From Caldifarciminota bacterium (GTDB lineage: Bacteria > Hydrothermota > Tepidihabitantia > Tepidihabitantales > DTDR01), in assembly GCA_025060715.1 (NCBI GenBank), contig JANXBG010000007.1, forward strand, positions 1 through 58,530: a stretch of DNA of 58,530 bases. The letters are read 5' to 3'. The position numbers were made by a program, and so were the translations under genes. Numbering within the stretch: position 1 is the stretch's first letter; every line of letters starts with the position of its first letter. Below, one piece after another: positions 25,696 through 35,226 of the stretch. Under the pieces are notes generated by a model that was not told the DNA's origin, did no database searches, and saw only the letters and a program-made list of their open reading frames with translations.

Positions 25696-27154
25696 TCTCA
25701 CCTTTTTTAATTACTGCTTTTATTTTTATATCATAATTATCTATTGGTAAACTTTCTAAGACTACTAAATCTGCTTCATAGTCTTTTTTAATCTCACCTA
25801 TTTTATTTTCTAAGAATATTCCGTAAGCAGCATTTTTGGTAAATAAATTGACTGCTTCTTTTAAATTAATTCTTTCCTTTTCATTAGGATGATTGAGTGC
25901 TGAATAGATTCCTAATAATGGATTAGGTGGTGTGATAGGGGCATCCGAGCCACCAACTAAAATAATATTTTCATTAAGTAAACTACGATAGGGATTAGTA
26001 AATTTTATTCTTTTACCTAATCTTTTTTCATACAATTTATTTTCTCCTCCCCAGTAATATTCAAAAGCTGGTTGACAAGAAATAATTAAATTTAATTTTT
26101 TTATTTTTTTTATTAATTGATTATTTAAAACTTCACAATGTTCAATTCTATGGCGCAAAGAATTATCTTTTAAAAATTTTTCATAAGTATTCACTACTTG
26201 TTCAATTGCTCTATCGCCAATAGCATGAAGGGCAGTTTGTAAATTTTCATCGTTAGCCTTTTTTAAAAAATTATACAGTTCTTCGTCAGAAAAATAGAGA
26301 ATTCCTCTAGTATTAGGATTGTCTTCGTAAGGTTGAGAAAGAGCAGCAGTATAAGAAGATAAGGAACCATCAATGAGAATACACCCACCTATTCTTTTTA
26401 ATCCTAAATTTTTGACTTTATTAATATCTTTTATCTGAGGAAAGATTATGATATCAATTTTAAAACTATTTAAACTTTCTAAAAGAATCTCATAAGAATT
26501 ATCCTCTTCTTCCCCCACCATTGCGCATAAAGTAGTTATACCATTTTTCATTGCTACTTTTTCTGCTTCTTGAAAAGCAAGAATTTTTATATCTCTTGGT
26601 AAATTTTTTTTGTAATATTTATGGACCAATTCATTGGCTTCTCCTCGTAATACTCCAGTTGGTTCTTTATAAGCATCTAATTCCATTCCGGAAACAACAT
26701 TTTTCTCAAAAATTTTTATTAGACCATAAGTATTTAAAATCGTTGTGTGACCATCTCTTTGAGAAATTATTAAAGTTTTTTTATCAACAATTTTATCTAA
26801 TTCTTTTCTTTTAGGATATCTTTTTTCTTTTATTTTTTCTAAATCAAAATTAAAAAATATTAAAAAAGGAAAAAAAGAAAGATTTCTTTTTGTCTCTGCA
26901 ATTACATCAAAAAGGTCATTAAGAGAAGAGATAGAGGAGAGGTCTGGAAAAATATTTAAAAGTCCTAATTCTAAAAGATGAATATGAGAATCAATAAAAC
27001 CTGGTAAAAGATAACAATTTTTATAATCAATTATTGGATAATTAGGCCTCTCTTTTCCTAAGAATATTTCAACAAACTTTTTATTTTTAACCAAAAGAAA
27101 ACCTTCTTGAAAATTATTATCCACATATATTTTTCCTTTAATTAGGTATTCCAT
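25676..27154 (-). CDS. YtcJ-like amidohydrolase (amidohydrolase family 3)
   Basis: This 492-residue metal-dependent amidohydrolase has the first metal motif in FIDSHIHLLELG. The family signatures DGHTTILN, TALHAIGDRAIEQVV, RIEHCEVLN and GGSDAPITPPNPLLGI follow. The small N- and C-terminal strands form the accessory beta-sandwich, closing with KKDYEADLVVLE. There is no signal peptide. These enzymes hydrolyse amide or formyl bonds of diverse small substrates; the substrate here is unknown. It follows the TRAM-type methylase gene by 1 base. Confidence 0.85.
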   Translation of the reverse strand: MEYLIKGKIYVDNNFQEGFLLVKNKKFVEIFLGKERPNYPIIDYKNCYLLPGFIDSHIHLLELGLLNIFPDLSSISSLNDLFDVIAETKRNLSFFPFLIFFNFDLEKIKEKRYPKRKELDKIVDKKTLIISQRDGHTTILNTYGLIKIFEKNVVSGMELDAYKEPTGVLRGEANELVHKYYKKNLPRDIKILAFQEAEKVAMKNGITTLCAMVGEEEDNSYEILLESLNSFKIDIIIFPQIKDINKVKNLGLKRIGGCILIDGSLSSYTAALSQPYEDNPNTRGILYFSDEELYNFLKKANDENLQTALHAIGDRAIEQVVNTYEKFLKDNSLRHRIEHCEVLNNQLIKKIKKLNLIISCQPAFEYYWGGENKLYEKRLGKRIKFTNPYRSLLNENIILVGGSDAPITPPNPLLGIYSALNHPNEKERINLKEAVNLFTKNAAYGIFLENKIGEIKKDYEADLVVLESLPIDNYDIKIKAVIKKGEIIWQGD

Positions 27155-27155
27155 T

Positions 27156-28478
27156 TTATTTCTTTACCAACTTTCCTAACACCTCAATATGATAAGTTTG
27201 GGGAAACATGTCAAAAAGTTCAATTGTTTCAATTTCGTAACCGATTTCTAAAATTCTTTTTAAATCTCGTGAAAAGGTTGCTGGATTACAAGAGATATAT
27301 AAAATAATTTTTGGTTTAATTCTTTTTAAATGAAAAATTACTTTTTCATCAATTCCTTTTCGTGGAGGGTCTAAAATTATCTTATCAATATTATCAAAAC
27401 TATCTAAAACTTCTTCACATTTTCCTAATTGAAAACTTACATTAAAACAATTGTTTATTAATTTATTAAAAATTGCATCATTATAAGCGCTTTTTTCGCT
27501 TTCAATACCAGTTATTTCTTTTACATAGGGAGATAAAACAATACTGAAAACTCCAACACCTGAATATAAATCTAATATTCGATCTGTTTCTTGAGGTTCA
27601 ATTAATTCAATAATTCTCTTAATCAAAAGTTGAGTAGCCTCATAATGATTTTGGAAAAAAGAGTTTACTGATATCCGAAATTTTTTATTAAATAATTCCT
27701 CAAAATAGTAATTCCGACCAAAAATCGATAAAAAATTATTAGTGAGAACCCGGTTTTTAGGGAAAGGATTTATATTAAAAAGAAAACCCACTATTCTCTC
27801 CTTTATCTCTGTTGGTAAGATATCGTAAAATTTATCAATCTTTTTTTCGTAAAATCTTCCCACGATAATTAATAAAATTTCTTTTAATTTATTTGCTTGC
27901 CTTAATACTAAAAATCTTAAATTTCCAGTTTTTTTGTTTTCATCATAAATTTCTAAATTATTGTTATTAAGAAATTGATTAAGATAGTTTTTTATTTCAT
28001 TAAAAATAACAGGGTTAATAAAACAATCAGAAACTTCCACAACCTTATGAGTATTTTTTTGATAATAACCAATATAAATTCTATTATTATTTCTATTAAA
28101 CATCATTTGGACTTTATTACGATAATGCCAGGGATTTACGGGCAAAGGATTTTTGGGAGGGAAAAAAATATTGCTTAAATGTTGTAAACAATCGCTAACC
28201 AAGAGTTTTTTTAAAATTAATTGATAAATGTACTCAGCATGTTGGAAATCACAGCCGCCACATATTTTAAATATTGGACATTTAGGTTCTGTTCTAAAAG
28301 GAGAAGATTCTAATATTTGAGAAATTTCTCCCAACCAATAATGCTTCTTTTTTTCTTTAACTTTCACTAACAATTTTTCTTCCGGTAAAGAATAAGGGAC
28401 AAAAACTTTCATTTTTTGATAATTACCCAATCCAAAACCACCAAAAATAATTTTATCAATTTTTAATTCAATTACCAT
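27156..28478 (-). CDS. rlmD: RlmD-family 23S rRNA (uracil-C5)-methyltransferase with TRAM domain
   Basis: This 440-residue enzyme starts with an N-terminal TRAM domain (residues 1-55: IDKIIFGGFGLG, KKKHYWLGEI). The 4Fe-4S Cys cluster follows (CPIFKICGGCDFQHAEY, plus a later Cys in DCFINP). The SAM site is LDLYSGVGVFSI, then LDPPRKGID, with catalytic Cys in ISCNPATFSRDLK. It is a second member of this family in the window; the copy at 1146-2246 lacks TRAM. It sits between lptE (7-base overlap) and the amidohydrolase gene. Either copy could be the U1939 enzyme. Confidence 0.88.
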   Translation of the reverse strand: MVIELKIDKIIFGGFGLGNYQKMKVFVPYSLPEEKLLVKVKEKKKHYWLGEISQILESSPFRTEPKCPIFKICGGCDFQHAEYIYQLILKKLLVSDCLQHLSNIFFPPKNPLPVNPWHYRNKVQMMFNRNNNRIYIGYYQKNTHKVVEVSDCFINPVIFNEIKNYLNQFLNNNNLEIYDENKKTGNLRFLVLRQANKLKEILLIIVGRFYEKKIDKFYDILPTEIKERIVGFLFNINPFPKNRVLTNNFLSIFGRNYYFEELFNKKFRISVNSFFQNHYEATQLLIKRIIELIEPQETDRILDLYSGVGVFSIVLSPYVKEITGIESEKSAYNDAIFNKLINNCFNVSFQLGKCEEVLDSFDNIDKIILDPPRKGIDEKVIFHLKRIKPKIILYISCNPATFSRDLKRILEIGYEIETIELFDMFPQTYHIEVLGKLVKK

Positions 28479-28957
28479 TGAGAAGAAAGCTGCTGATAAA
28501 TTTCGGAAGCAATTTTTTTCATAATTTCTCTGATTACCTTTTCTTCCGCTTCTTCTATTGGATAATTTAAAGACTTACTTATAGAATTATTAAAAATAAT
28601 CCTTTCGGTATCCCTTTCTTTTCCTTTTACTTGACAAGATATTATTATTTGCCATTCGCTAATATTTTGAAAAGCATCATAAACAGCTGGTTTTTTTTCG
28701 TAATTATCAATTACTCCGGAGATAATCAATTCTGCTTCTTCCAAATTTACTAATTTTATTTGAGGCTGGTTTTTAAAATAATTTTCTAACTCTTCAGTTA
28801 GAATTATTTCTAACATTGGTTTTAAAGTTTTATTTTCTATGAAGGAAAGAGCAATTTTTTTATAAACAATTTGAGAGGGTATCCTGGTGGTATAACCGCA
28901 ACGAAAAGTTATTAAGTTTAATATTAGGCTTAAAAGGAAGAGAAAAATGTATTTCAT
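28472..28957 (-). CDS. lptE: LptE-like outer-membrane LPS assembly lipoprotein
   Basis: This 161-residue protein starts with a hydrophobic signal ending at FRCGYTTR, a lipoprotein-type Cys although the residues before it are an imperfect lipobox. The body has the LptE-superfamily pattern: strand KKIALSFIENKT, helix EIILTEELENYF, strand ELIISGVIDNY, strand WQIIISCQVKG, and a C-terminal helix with IMKKIASEIYQQL. It would plug LptD. It is the first gene of lptE-rlmD-amidohydrolase. Confidence 0.72.
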   Translation of the reverse strand: MKYIFLFLLSLILNLITFRCGYTTRIPSQIVYKKIALSFIENKTLKPMLEIILTEELENYFKNQPQIKLVNLEEAELIISGVIDNYEKKPAVYDAFQNISEWQIIISCQVKGKERDTERIIFNNSISKSLNYPIEEAEEKVIREIMKKIASEIYQQLSSQW

Positions 28958-28968
28958 AAATTATATAA

Positions 28969-28996
28969 ATTATAAAAATTAATAACATTTTATCAA
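28969..28996 (-). promoter_or_regulatory. Promoter of lptE unit
   Basis: Minus strand TTGATA (28996-28991), 16-bp spacer, TATAAT (28974-28969), 11 bases before the ATG; predicted leader about 4 bases. A second TATAAT at 28965-28960 lies 2 bases before the ATG and would be too close to yield a full start. Confidence 0.5.
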
Positions 28997-29027
28997 TAGA
29001 TATTTTTATCAATAGATATTTATTGAT
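28991..29027. repeat. Tandem 15-bp repeat and inverted repeat in divergent promoter region
   Basis: TATCAATAGATATTT occurs at 28991-29005 and again at 29007-29021 (16-bp period). The second copy continues into an inverted repeat, ATCAATA-6 bp-TATTGAT (29008-29027). It overlaps the lptE -35 box and the upstream side of the DUF4870 promoter, as an operator would. Confidence 0.5.
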
Positions 29028-29061
29028 TTTTATCAAAATTTTAGTATTTTTATATATATAA

Positions 29062-29445
29062 ATGGAAAGAAATCAAAAAGAAAGTTTAATACTAGCGGCT
29101 TTAAGTTATTTCCCTTTTTTTGGGCTTATTCCGTTAATTTTTACTAAAGATGATGAATTTGCTTGCCATCATGCGAAGCAGGGTTTAACTCTTTTTATTT
29201 TTTTACTAATTATTACATTTTCAATCTGGATATTCCATTTTATTTTCTCTAATCTTTTAGGACAAATTTTTATTATTGGCTTAATCTTTAAAATCATTGC
29301 TTGGATAATAAAAAATATAATAGGAATAATTGTTGGTTTATTATATCTCTATTTAGTTTTTGTTGGTTTCATAAATGCTTGGCGAGGAAATTACTGGGAA
29401 ATCCCATTTATCAAGCCTTTAAGTGAAAAAATCATAAAAATTTAA
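29062..29445 (+). CDS. DUF4870 small membrane protein
   Basis: This 127-residue protein has about three membrane helices. It matches the DUF4870/Tic20-like pattern: AALSYFPFFGLIPLIF, then the polar DDEFACHHAKQGLTLFIF (H and Q-G motif), and a final FVGFINAWRGNYWEIPFI. Family function is not established. The start lies 5 bases after a TATATA element, again with no ribosome site. It is divergent from lptE and convergent with guaB. Confidence 0.82.
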   Translation: MERNQKESLILAALSYFPFFGLIPLIFTKDDEFACHHAKQGLTLFIFLLIITFSIWIFHFIFSNLLGQIFIIGLIFKIIAWIIKNIIGIIVGLLYLYLVFVGFINAWRGNYWEIPFIKPLSEKIIKI

Positions 29446-29545
29446 AAATTATCAAAAATTTTTTAAGTTCTGATAATATATATTATGTAAACTAAATTAA
29501 AATTAGTATTCAGAATATTCGTGTAGGTTATCCTTATAACTATAT

Positions 29546-29574
29546 AAGCCTTTGATTTATATTTATAAAGGTTT
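29546..29574. terminator. Weak hairpin between convergent DUF4870 and guaB
   Basis: AAGCCTTT (29546-29553) can pair with AAAGGTTT (29567-29574), one G-U included, with a 13-base loop. There is no U-tract immediately after on either strand, so termination is only suggested. The 29446-29621 gap otherwise shows nothing but a short GTTAT/ATAAC inverted repeat. Confidence 0.25.
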
Positions 29575-29621
29575 ATGGATATATACCCCCCTCCTCCTAT
29601 GTCTTTATGATTACTTCATAA

Positions 29622-31486
<1,865 letters not shown>

Positions 31487-31487
31487 T

Positions 31488-31967
31488 TTATTCTAGTAAT
31501 TCTAAAATTTTTAATTCTAATTTTTTTATTCCTTCTTCAGAAAAGCCAACTTCTCTATAATAAATTTTTCCGTTTTTATCCAAAAGAACCAAAGTGGGTA
31601 TCGCTTGAACTTGATAGAATTTAGCAATTTCGTTATTGCCAATTAAGATTGGATATTTGATATTCATCTCCTCTTTCATTTTAATTAACAGCTCTTTTTC
31701 GTCTAAACCAATACCTAAAACAACGAAATTTCTGTTTTCAAATTTTTCGTATAAATTTACTAAATGGGGAATTGCTGCCCGACAAGGTGGACACCAAGTG
31801 GCCCAAAAGTCAATAAGAATTATTTTTCCTTGGTAATTTTTTAAAGAAACCTTTTCGCCAGCAAGATTTTCTAATTGAAAACTTAAAGGGTCTTGAAATC
31901 TTTTTCCACCGCAATAAAATAAAAAAGTAATTATTAAAAAAAATTTAAAAATCTCAAAATACTTCAT
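31488..31967 (-). CDS. TlpA/ResA-like thioredoxin, exported
   Basis: This 159-residue protein has an N-terminal hydrophobic segment ending at FYCGGKRF, giving a membrane anchor or weak lipobox. It is followed by a TlpA-type thioredoxin fold: IILIDFWATWCPPCRAAIPHL (active-site CPPC), VVLGIGLDE and the cis-Pro loop AIPTLVLLDKNGKIYYREVG. It acts outside the cytoplasm in disulfide reduction, perhaps cytochrome or lipoprotein maturation. It overlaps trxA by 4 bases. Confidence 0.86.
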   Translation of the reverse strand: MKYFEIFKFFLIITFLFYCGGKRFQDPLSFQLENLAGEKVSLKNYQGKIILIDFWATWCPPCRAAIPHLVNLYEKFENRNFVVLGIGLDEKELLIKMKEEMNIKYPILIGNNEIAKFYQVQAIPTLVLLDKNGKIYYREVGFSEEGIKKLELKILELLE

Positions 31968-32287
31968 TCTTCCTCCAAAAGTTTATTTAACTTTTCTACT
32001 AAAATTGATTTGGGAACCGCACCAATAACTTTGTCAATTACTTTGCCTTTTTTCATAAAAAGGAATGTGGGAATACTCATTATCATATATTTTTCTGCCA
32101 GTTCATTCTCTTCATCAACATTAACCTTTCCAACTTTAACTTTTTTTTCGTATTCCTTTGCTAGTTCTTCAATAATCGGCATCATCATTTTACAGGGTGG
32201 ACACCATTCTGCCCAAAAATCGATCAATACCGGAATTTCACAATTTAAAATCTCCTTCTCAAAATTTTCTTTGGTAATTTTTAACAT
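31964..32287 (-). CDS. trxA: Thioredoxin with WCPPC active site
   Basis: This 107-residue cytoplasmic thioredoxin has PVLIDFWAEWCPPCKMMMPII, DEENELAEKYMIMSIPTFLF (cis-Pro) and FMKKGKVIDKVIGAVPK. The active site is WCPPC instead of the canonical WCGPC. The frame is open 11 codons upstream, but ATG 32287 gives the family length and lies 5 bases from a -10 box, so I chose it. It is the first gene of the redox-guaB unit. Confidence 0.92.
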   Translation of the reverse strand: MLKITKENFEKEILNCEIPVLIDFWAEWCPPCKMMMPIIEELAKEYEKKVKVGKVNVDEENELAEKYMIMSIPTFLFMKKGKVIDKVIGAVPKSILVEKLNKLLEEE

Positions 32288-32292
32288 ACAAA

Positions 32293-32320
32293 AATATAGC
32301 AAATTTTTTATTAAAATCAA
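32293..32320 (-). promoter_or_regulatory. Leaderless promoter of trxA unit
   Basis: Minus strand TTGATT (32320-32315), 16-bp spacer, TATATT (32298-32293), 5 bases to ATG 32287. Confidence 0.6.
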
Positions 32321-32386
32321 TAATTTTTTGTTTTATTTAAAAAGTTCTTTTATTTTCCGATAAAGCTAATTGCTTCTAAACGGTTT

Positions 32387-33049
32387 TTATTTATTTTTTC
32401 CTATTGAACCTTTTGCGTAAAATAATAGAGCTTTTGTTTCACTATTCTCTTTATATTCGGGATATTTTTTTAATGCTAATTCTAAAAATTCAATTGCCTT
32501 TTTATAATTATTTATTTGAATATAACACCTACCTGCTGATTGTAATGCTTTAGGAGCAAATAAAGATTTTGGATATTTTTTATAAACTTCTTCATAGGTA
32601 TTTGCTGCTTTTTTGAATTCGTTCATTTCTTCATAACAGGCAGCAATGCCCATTAAAGCTCCTGGTGATAAAACAGGATTTTTCTTATTTTTGGCATAAA
32701 ATTTTTCAAAAGCTCTTTTGGCTTCAATATATCTTTGGGTTTGGTAATAAATCTTTCCTAAATAAAAATGGGCTTTTATTCCTAAGGGGGTATTACCAAA
32801 TAATCGGGTTAATTCCAAAAATTGGGTTTCAGCTTGGGAAAGGTTATTAATAGAATATAAACCTAAGGCTTGAGTAAAACGGATTTGGGCTTCAGGATGG
32901 ATTTTGGGTTTACCAGTCAAGGAAATAATGATTATAACAATCCCAGCGATAATTGAACCAAGAATAATGAAAAAATTTCTTTTGTTTTTATAATAATAGC
33001 TAATAATTTTAGTTAAAATATTTTGTAATATATCTTCTTTTATTTTCAT
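32387..33049 (-). CDS. Membrane-anchored TPR protein, YfgM-like
   Basis: This protein is about 220 residues long. A basic N-terminus and one membrane helix (FFIILGSIIAGIVIIIISL) precede four or five TPR units (AEAQ...FLELTRLFG, AKRAFEKFYAKN, AANTYEEVYKKYPKS, AIEFLELALKKYPEY). The layout matches YfgM/BamD-type envelope TPR proteins. The longer frame reaches into tRNA-Arg(CCU), so I take ATG 33049, 14 bases downstream of that tRNA's 3' end. It is probably cotranscribed with the three tRNAs upstream. Confidence 0.72.
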   Translation of the reverse strand: MKIKEDILQNILTKIISYYYKNKRNFFIILGSIIAGIVIIIISLTGKPKIHPEAQIRFTQALGLYSINNLSQAETQFLELTRLFGNTPLGIKAHFYLGKIYYQTQRYIEAKRAFEKFYAKNKKNPVLSPGALMGIAACYEEMNEFKKAANTYEEVYKKYPKSLFAPKALQSAGRCYIQINNYKKAIEFLELALKKYPEYKENSETKALLFYAKGSIGKNK

Positions 33050-33063
33050 ACTATTTTTTACTC

Positions 33064-33137
33064 TGCCCCTGGTGAGATTCGAACTCACGGCCTACAGTTT
33101 AGGAAACTGTCGCTCTTTCCAACTGAGCTACAGGGGC
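33064..33137 (-). tRNA. tRNA-Arg(CCU)
   Basis: The minus strand reads GCCCCTGTAGCTCAGTTGG, anticodon stem ACAGT/ACTGT around TTCCTAA (anticodon CCT), T arm GAGTTCGAATCTC, acceptor CAGGGGC and discriminator A. It is 74 nt with no CCA. It is the last tRNA before the YfgM-like gene. Confidence 0.96.
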
Positions 33138-33150
33138 ATTTTTAAACCTA

Positions 33151-33245
33151 CGGAGAGGGTGGGATTCGAACCCACGGTCCATCCTTTTAGGGATGGACTT
33201 CCGCTTAGCAAGCGGATGCCTTAGACCAATCTCGGCCACCTCTCC
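33151..33245 (-). tRNA. tRNA-Ser(GCU)
   Basis: The minus strand reads GGAGAGGTGGCCGAGATTGG, anticodon stem TCCGC/GCGGA around TTGCTAA (anticodon GCT), a long variable arm (GTCCATCCC/GGGATGGAC type), T arm GGGTTCGAATCCC and acceptor CCTCTCC. Discriminator G, 95 nt, no CCA. Confidence 0.96.
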
Positions 33246-33249
33246 AAGA

Positions 33250-33336
33250 CGGAGGGTGAGGGATTTGAACCCCCATGTCGCTTTTCGCGACGGCGGATTT
33301 CAAGTCCGCTGCCTTACCAGATTAGGCTAACCCTCC
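33250..33336 (-). tRNA. tRNA-Ser(UGA)
   Basis: The minus strand reads GGAGGGTTAGCCTAATCTGG, anticodon stem GCGGA/TCCGC around CTTGAAA (anticodon TGA), a long variable arm (GTCGCGAAAAGCGAC), T arm GGGTTCAAATCCC and acceptor ACCCTCC. Discriminator G, 87 nt, no CCA. It is the first gene of the tRNA cluster. Confidence 0.96.
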
Positions 33337-33354
33337 AAAAATTTTACTATAATA

Positions 33355-33383
33355 ATTATGCCAAGAAAAAAATTTTATGTCAA
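33355..33383 (-). promoter_or_regulatory. Promoter of tRNA-Ser(UGA) cluster
   Basis: Minus strand TTGACA (33383-33378), 17-bp spacer, CATAAT (33360-33355), 18 bases before the tRNA 5' end. Confidence 0.55.
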
Positions 33384-33437
33384 TTAAATTGATTAAGAGT
33401 GTTAGGTTAAATTTATCCGTATAAAAGTTGGCTGTTG

Positions 33438-33465
33438 TTGAAAAATTTATTTTTTTATGTAAAAT
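33438..33465 (+). promoter_or_regulatory. Promoter of tRNA-Gln
   Basis: TTGAAA (33438-33443), 16-bp spacer, TAAAAT (33460-33465), 9 bases before the tRNA 5' end. Confidence 0.5.
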
Positions 33466-33474
33466 TTTATAAAC

Positions 33475-33546
33475 TGGGGGATCGTCTAACTGGCAGGACA
33501 TCTGACTCTGGATCAGATGGTCGGGGTTCGAATCCCTGTCCCCCAG
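33475..33546 (+). tRNA. tRNA-Gln(CUG)
   Basis: It starts TGGGGGATCGTCTAACTGG, as in tRNA-Gln, with anticodon stem TCTGA/TCAGA around CTCTGGA (anticodon CTG). T arm GGGTTCGAATCCC, acceptor TCCCCCA and discriminator G follow; 72 nt, no CCA. The stop codon of the convergent DUF2723 gene abuts its last base. Confidence 0.96.
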
Positions 33547-35226
33547 CTAAAATTTTTTCAATATTTCTCTTATCTCTTTTATTTTTTCTTTTTCACCAAT
33601 TTTTTCTAAAAAATAAATATTAGCATTTATCATTTTTATATAATAATCCAAAATTAAATTTTCTCGCTCATCCAAAATCTTATTTGGCTTTCGATAACGG
33701 AAATTTTTAAACTCATAATATTCATACTCTAAAGTATCTTTAATTTGTAAAGCTAAAAAATAGGGAACAAGTTTTTTATTTAAAAGTACACTTTTTAAAT
33801 CGTAATCATTTAAATTTAAATAGATAAGATAAGCCCTCTCTTTTTTATTTTCAATAAAACTATAAAGTAAATTTATATAAGCCCTCTGAATTCCAAAATT
33901 ATCTTTCAATCTATTATATTCAAACTGGTAAAGATATTTTTCATATTCTTCTAATTCTTTTTTTACTCTGTTTGTCAAATCCGGATAAACTTTTCTTAAA
34001 TAATCTAAATAAAAGGTTCTTCTTAAAAGTTCCTTATCAATGATAATCAAATCTTTACGAAAATTTTTTAAATAACGAAAATATAATGAGGGTGAATAAA
34101 AATCCCACCAATCAGTTAATATTAATGAATTCTCGGGTAAAGATTTCAAAATATTGTAGACAAAATCATAGGCTAAATAAAAATCTCTTTTATTATTTTT
34201 TTGATAATTAAAGATGAGTAATATTAAAAAAGTGATAAAAAAAAATGCTAATTTTATAATTTTTTTAGAGAAAATTTTGATATTTAAAAATCCATAAGAA
34301 GAGAATATGATTAAAGGAATAAAGGCAGGTAAATAATAGGGTTGAATATCAGGAATACTATAATTTATTGAATTTAAAATGCCGATACTAATTGTCAAAA
34401 TTAAAATTATTGCTAATTCCAAATTTTTCTTTAAAAGAAGATAAATTCCCAAAATTGCTAAAAAGAAATAAAGATAAAGCATTTCTTTAATTAAAAAACT
34501 TATTTCGCTAAGAAAATTTTTTATCACTTCGTTAAAAGGTAAAGAAAAAGACCAAACACGATATTGCCGACCACTAATATGCCAAAAAAGTCTTAAAATA
34601 TCCTTCGGGTTTCCCCAATTAAATAATGGTTCGGAATTAGCCCTAATTAAAAGATAAAAATAAAGAGATATACCCAGCAAAAATAAAAAGATAAAAGGTA
34701 AGAGTTTTTTTCTTTTTAAAATAAAATAGAAGAAAATGGGCAAAATTATTGAAAGCAACATTAAATGATGGGTTAAAGCTATACCTAAAATATATGCAAT
34801 AAAAAGAAAATTATTTTTCTCTCTCTTTAAAAATAGATATATTAATAGAATAAGAAAAAAAGCAGTTAAAGAATAGACTTCTATTTCGTTAACGATTGAC
34901 CAAAAAAGATTACTAAAAGAAAAAAGGGTAAGATAAATTAAAGAGACAATTTTATCTTTGGTAATTTCTTTAATCAAAAAATATAGAAGAATAATTGCTC
35001 CAAAACCGACTAAAAAAGAAAAAAGGTTTCCTTTAAAAGCTGGCTCAGAAAAAGGTAAAAGAAAAAATACTTTGCCTAGTAAAGTAAATAAAGGATAACC
35101 GGTGGGATGTAAAATATTTAAGTAGTGAATACTAAAAATAATCTCACCAGAATCAATTAAACCAACTGTTGGTGAAAGGGTAGAAAAAAGAATGAGAAAA
35201 ATGATAAAAAAATAAAGATAAATCAA
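33547..35226 (-). CDS. DUF2723 membrane glycosyltransferase-like protein
   Basis: This 559-residue protein has about ten membrane helices in the first 350 residues. The DUF2723 signature is at the N-terminus: SPTVGLIDSGEIIFSIHYLN, then HPTGYPLFTLLGKVFFLLP, with the acidic D/E after the first helix as in PMT/ArnT-type (GT-C) glycosyltransferases. A soluble C-terminal domain (about 370-559) is Lys/Glu/Tyr-rich. It probably transfers a lipid-linked sugar outside the membrane. It overlaps fabD by 4 bases. Confidence 0.8.
   Translation of the reverse strand: MIYLYFFIIFLILFSTLSPTVGLIDSGEIIFSIHYLNILHPTGYPLFTLLGKVFFLLPFSEPAFKGNLFSFLVGFGAIILLYFLIKEITKDKIVSLIYLTLFSFSNLFWSIVNEIEVYSLTAFFLILLIYLFLKREKNNFLFIAYILGIALTHHLMLLSIILPIFFYFILKRKKLLPFIFLFLLGISLYFYLLIRANSEPLFNWGNPKDILRLFWHISGRQYRVWSFSLPFNEVIKNFLSEISFLIKEMLYLYFFLAILGIYLLLKKNLELAIILILTISIGILNSINYSIPDIQPYYLPAFIPLIIFSSYGFLNIKIFSKKIIKLAFFFITFLILLIFNYQKNNKRDFYLAYDFVYNILKSLPENSLILTDWWDFYSPSLYFRYLKNFRKDLIIIDKELLRRTFYLDYLRKVYPDLTNRVKKELEEYEKYLYQFEYNRLKDNFGIQRAYINLLYSFIENKKERAYLIYLNLNDYDLKSVLLNKKLVPYFLALQIKDTLEYEYYEFKNFRYRKPNKILDERENLILDYYIKMINANIYFLEKIGEKEKIKEIREILKKF

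Noticed and set aside
29581-29600. Pyrimidine run between DUF4870 and guaB as a terminator
   Set aside because: It is a C/T tract without a preceding strong stem on either strand.
33435-33623. Plus-strand ORF containing TSDSGSDGRGSNPCP
   Set aside because: It is a translation of tRNA-Gln(CUG) and the antisense of the DUF2723 gene end.
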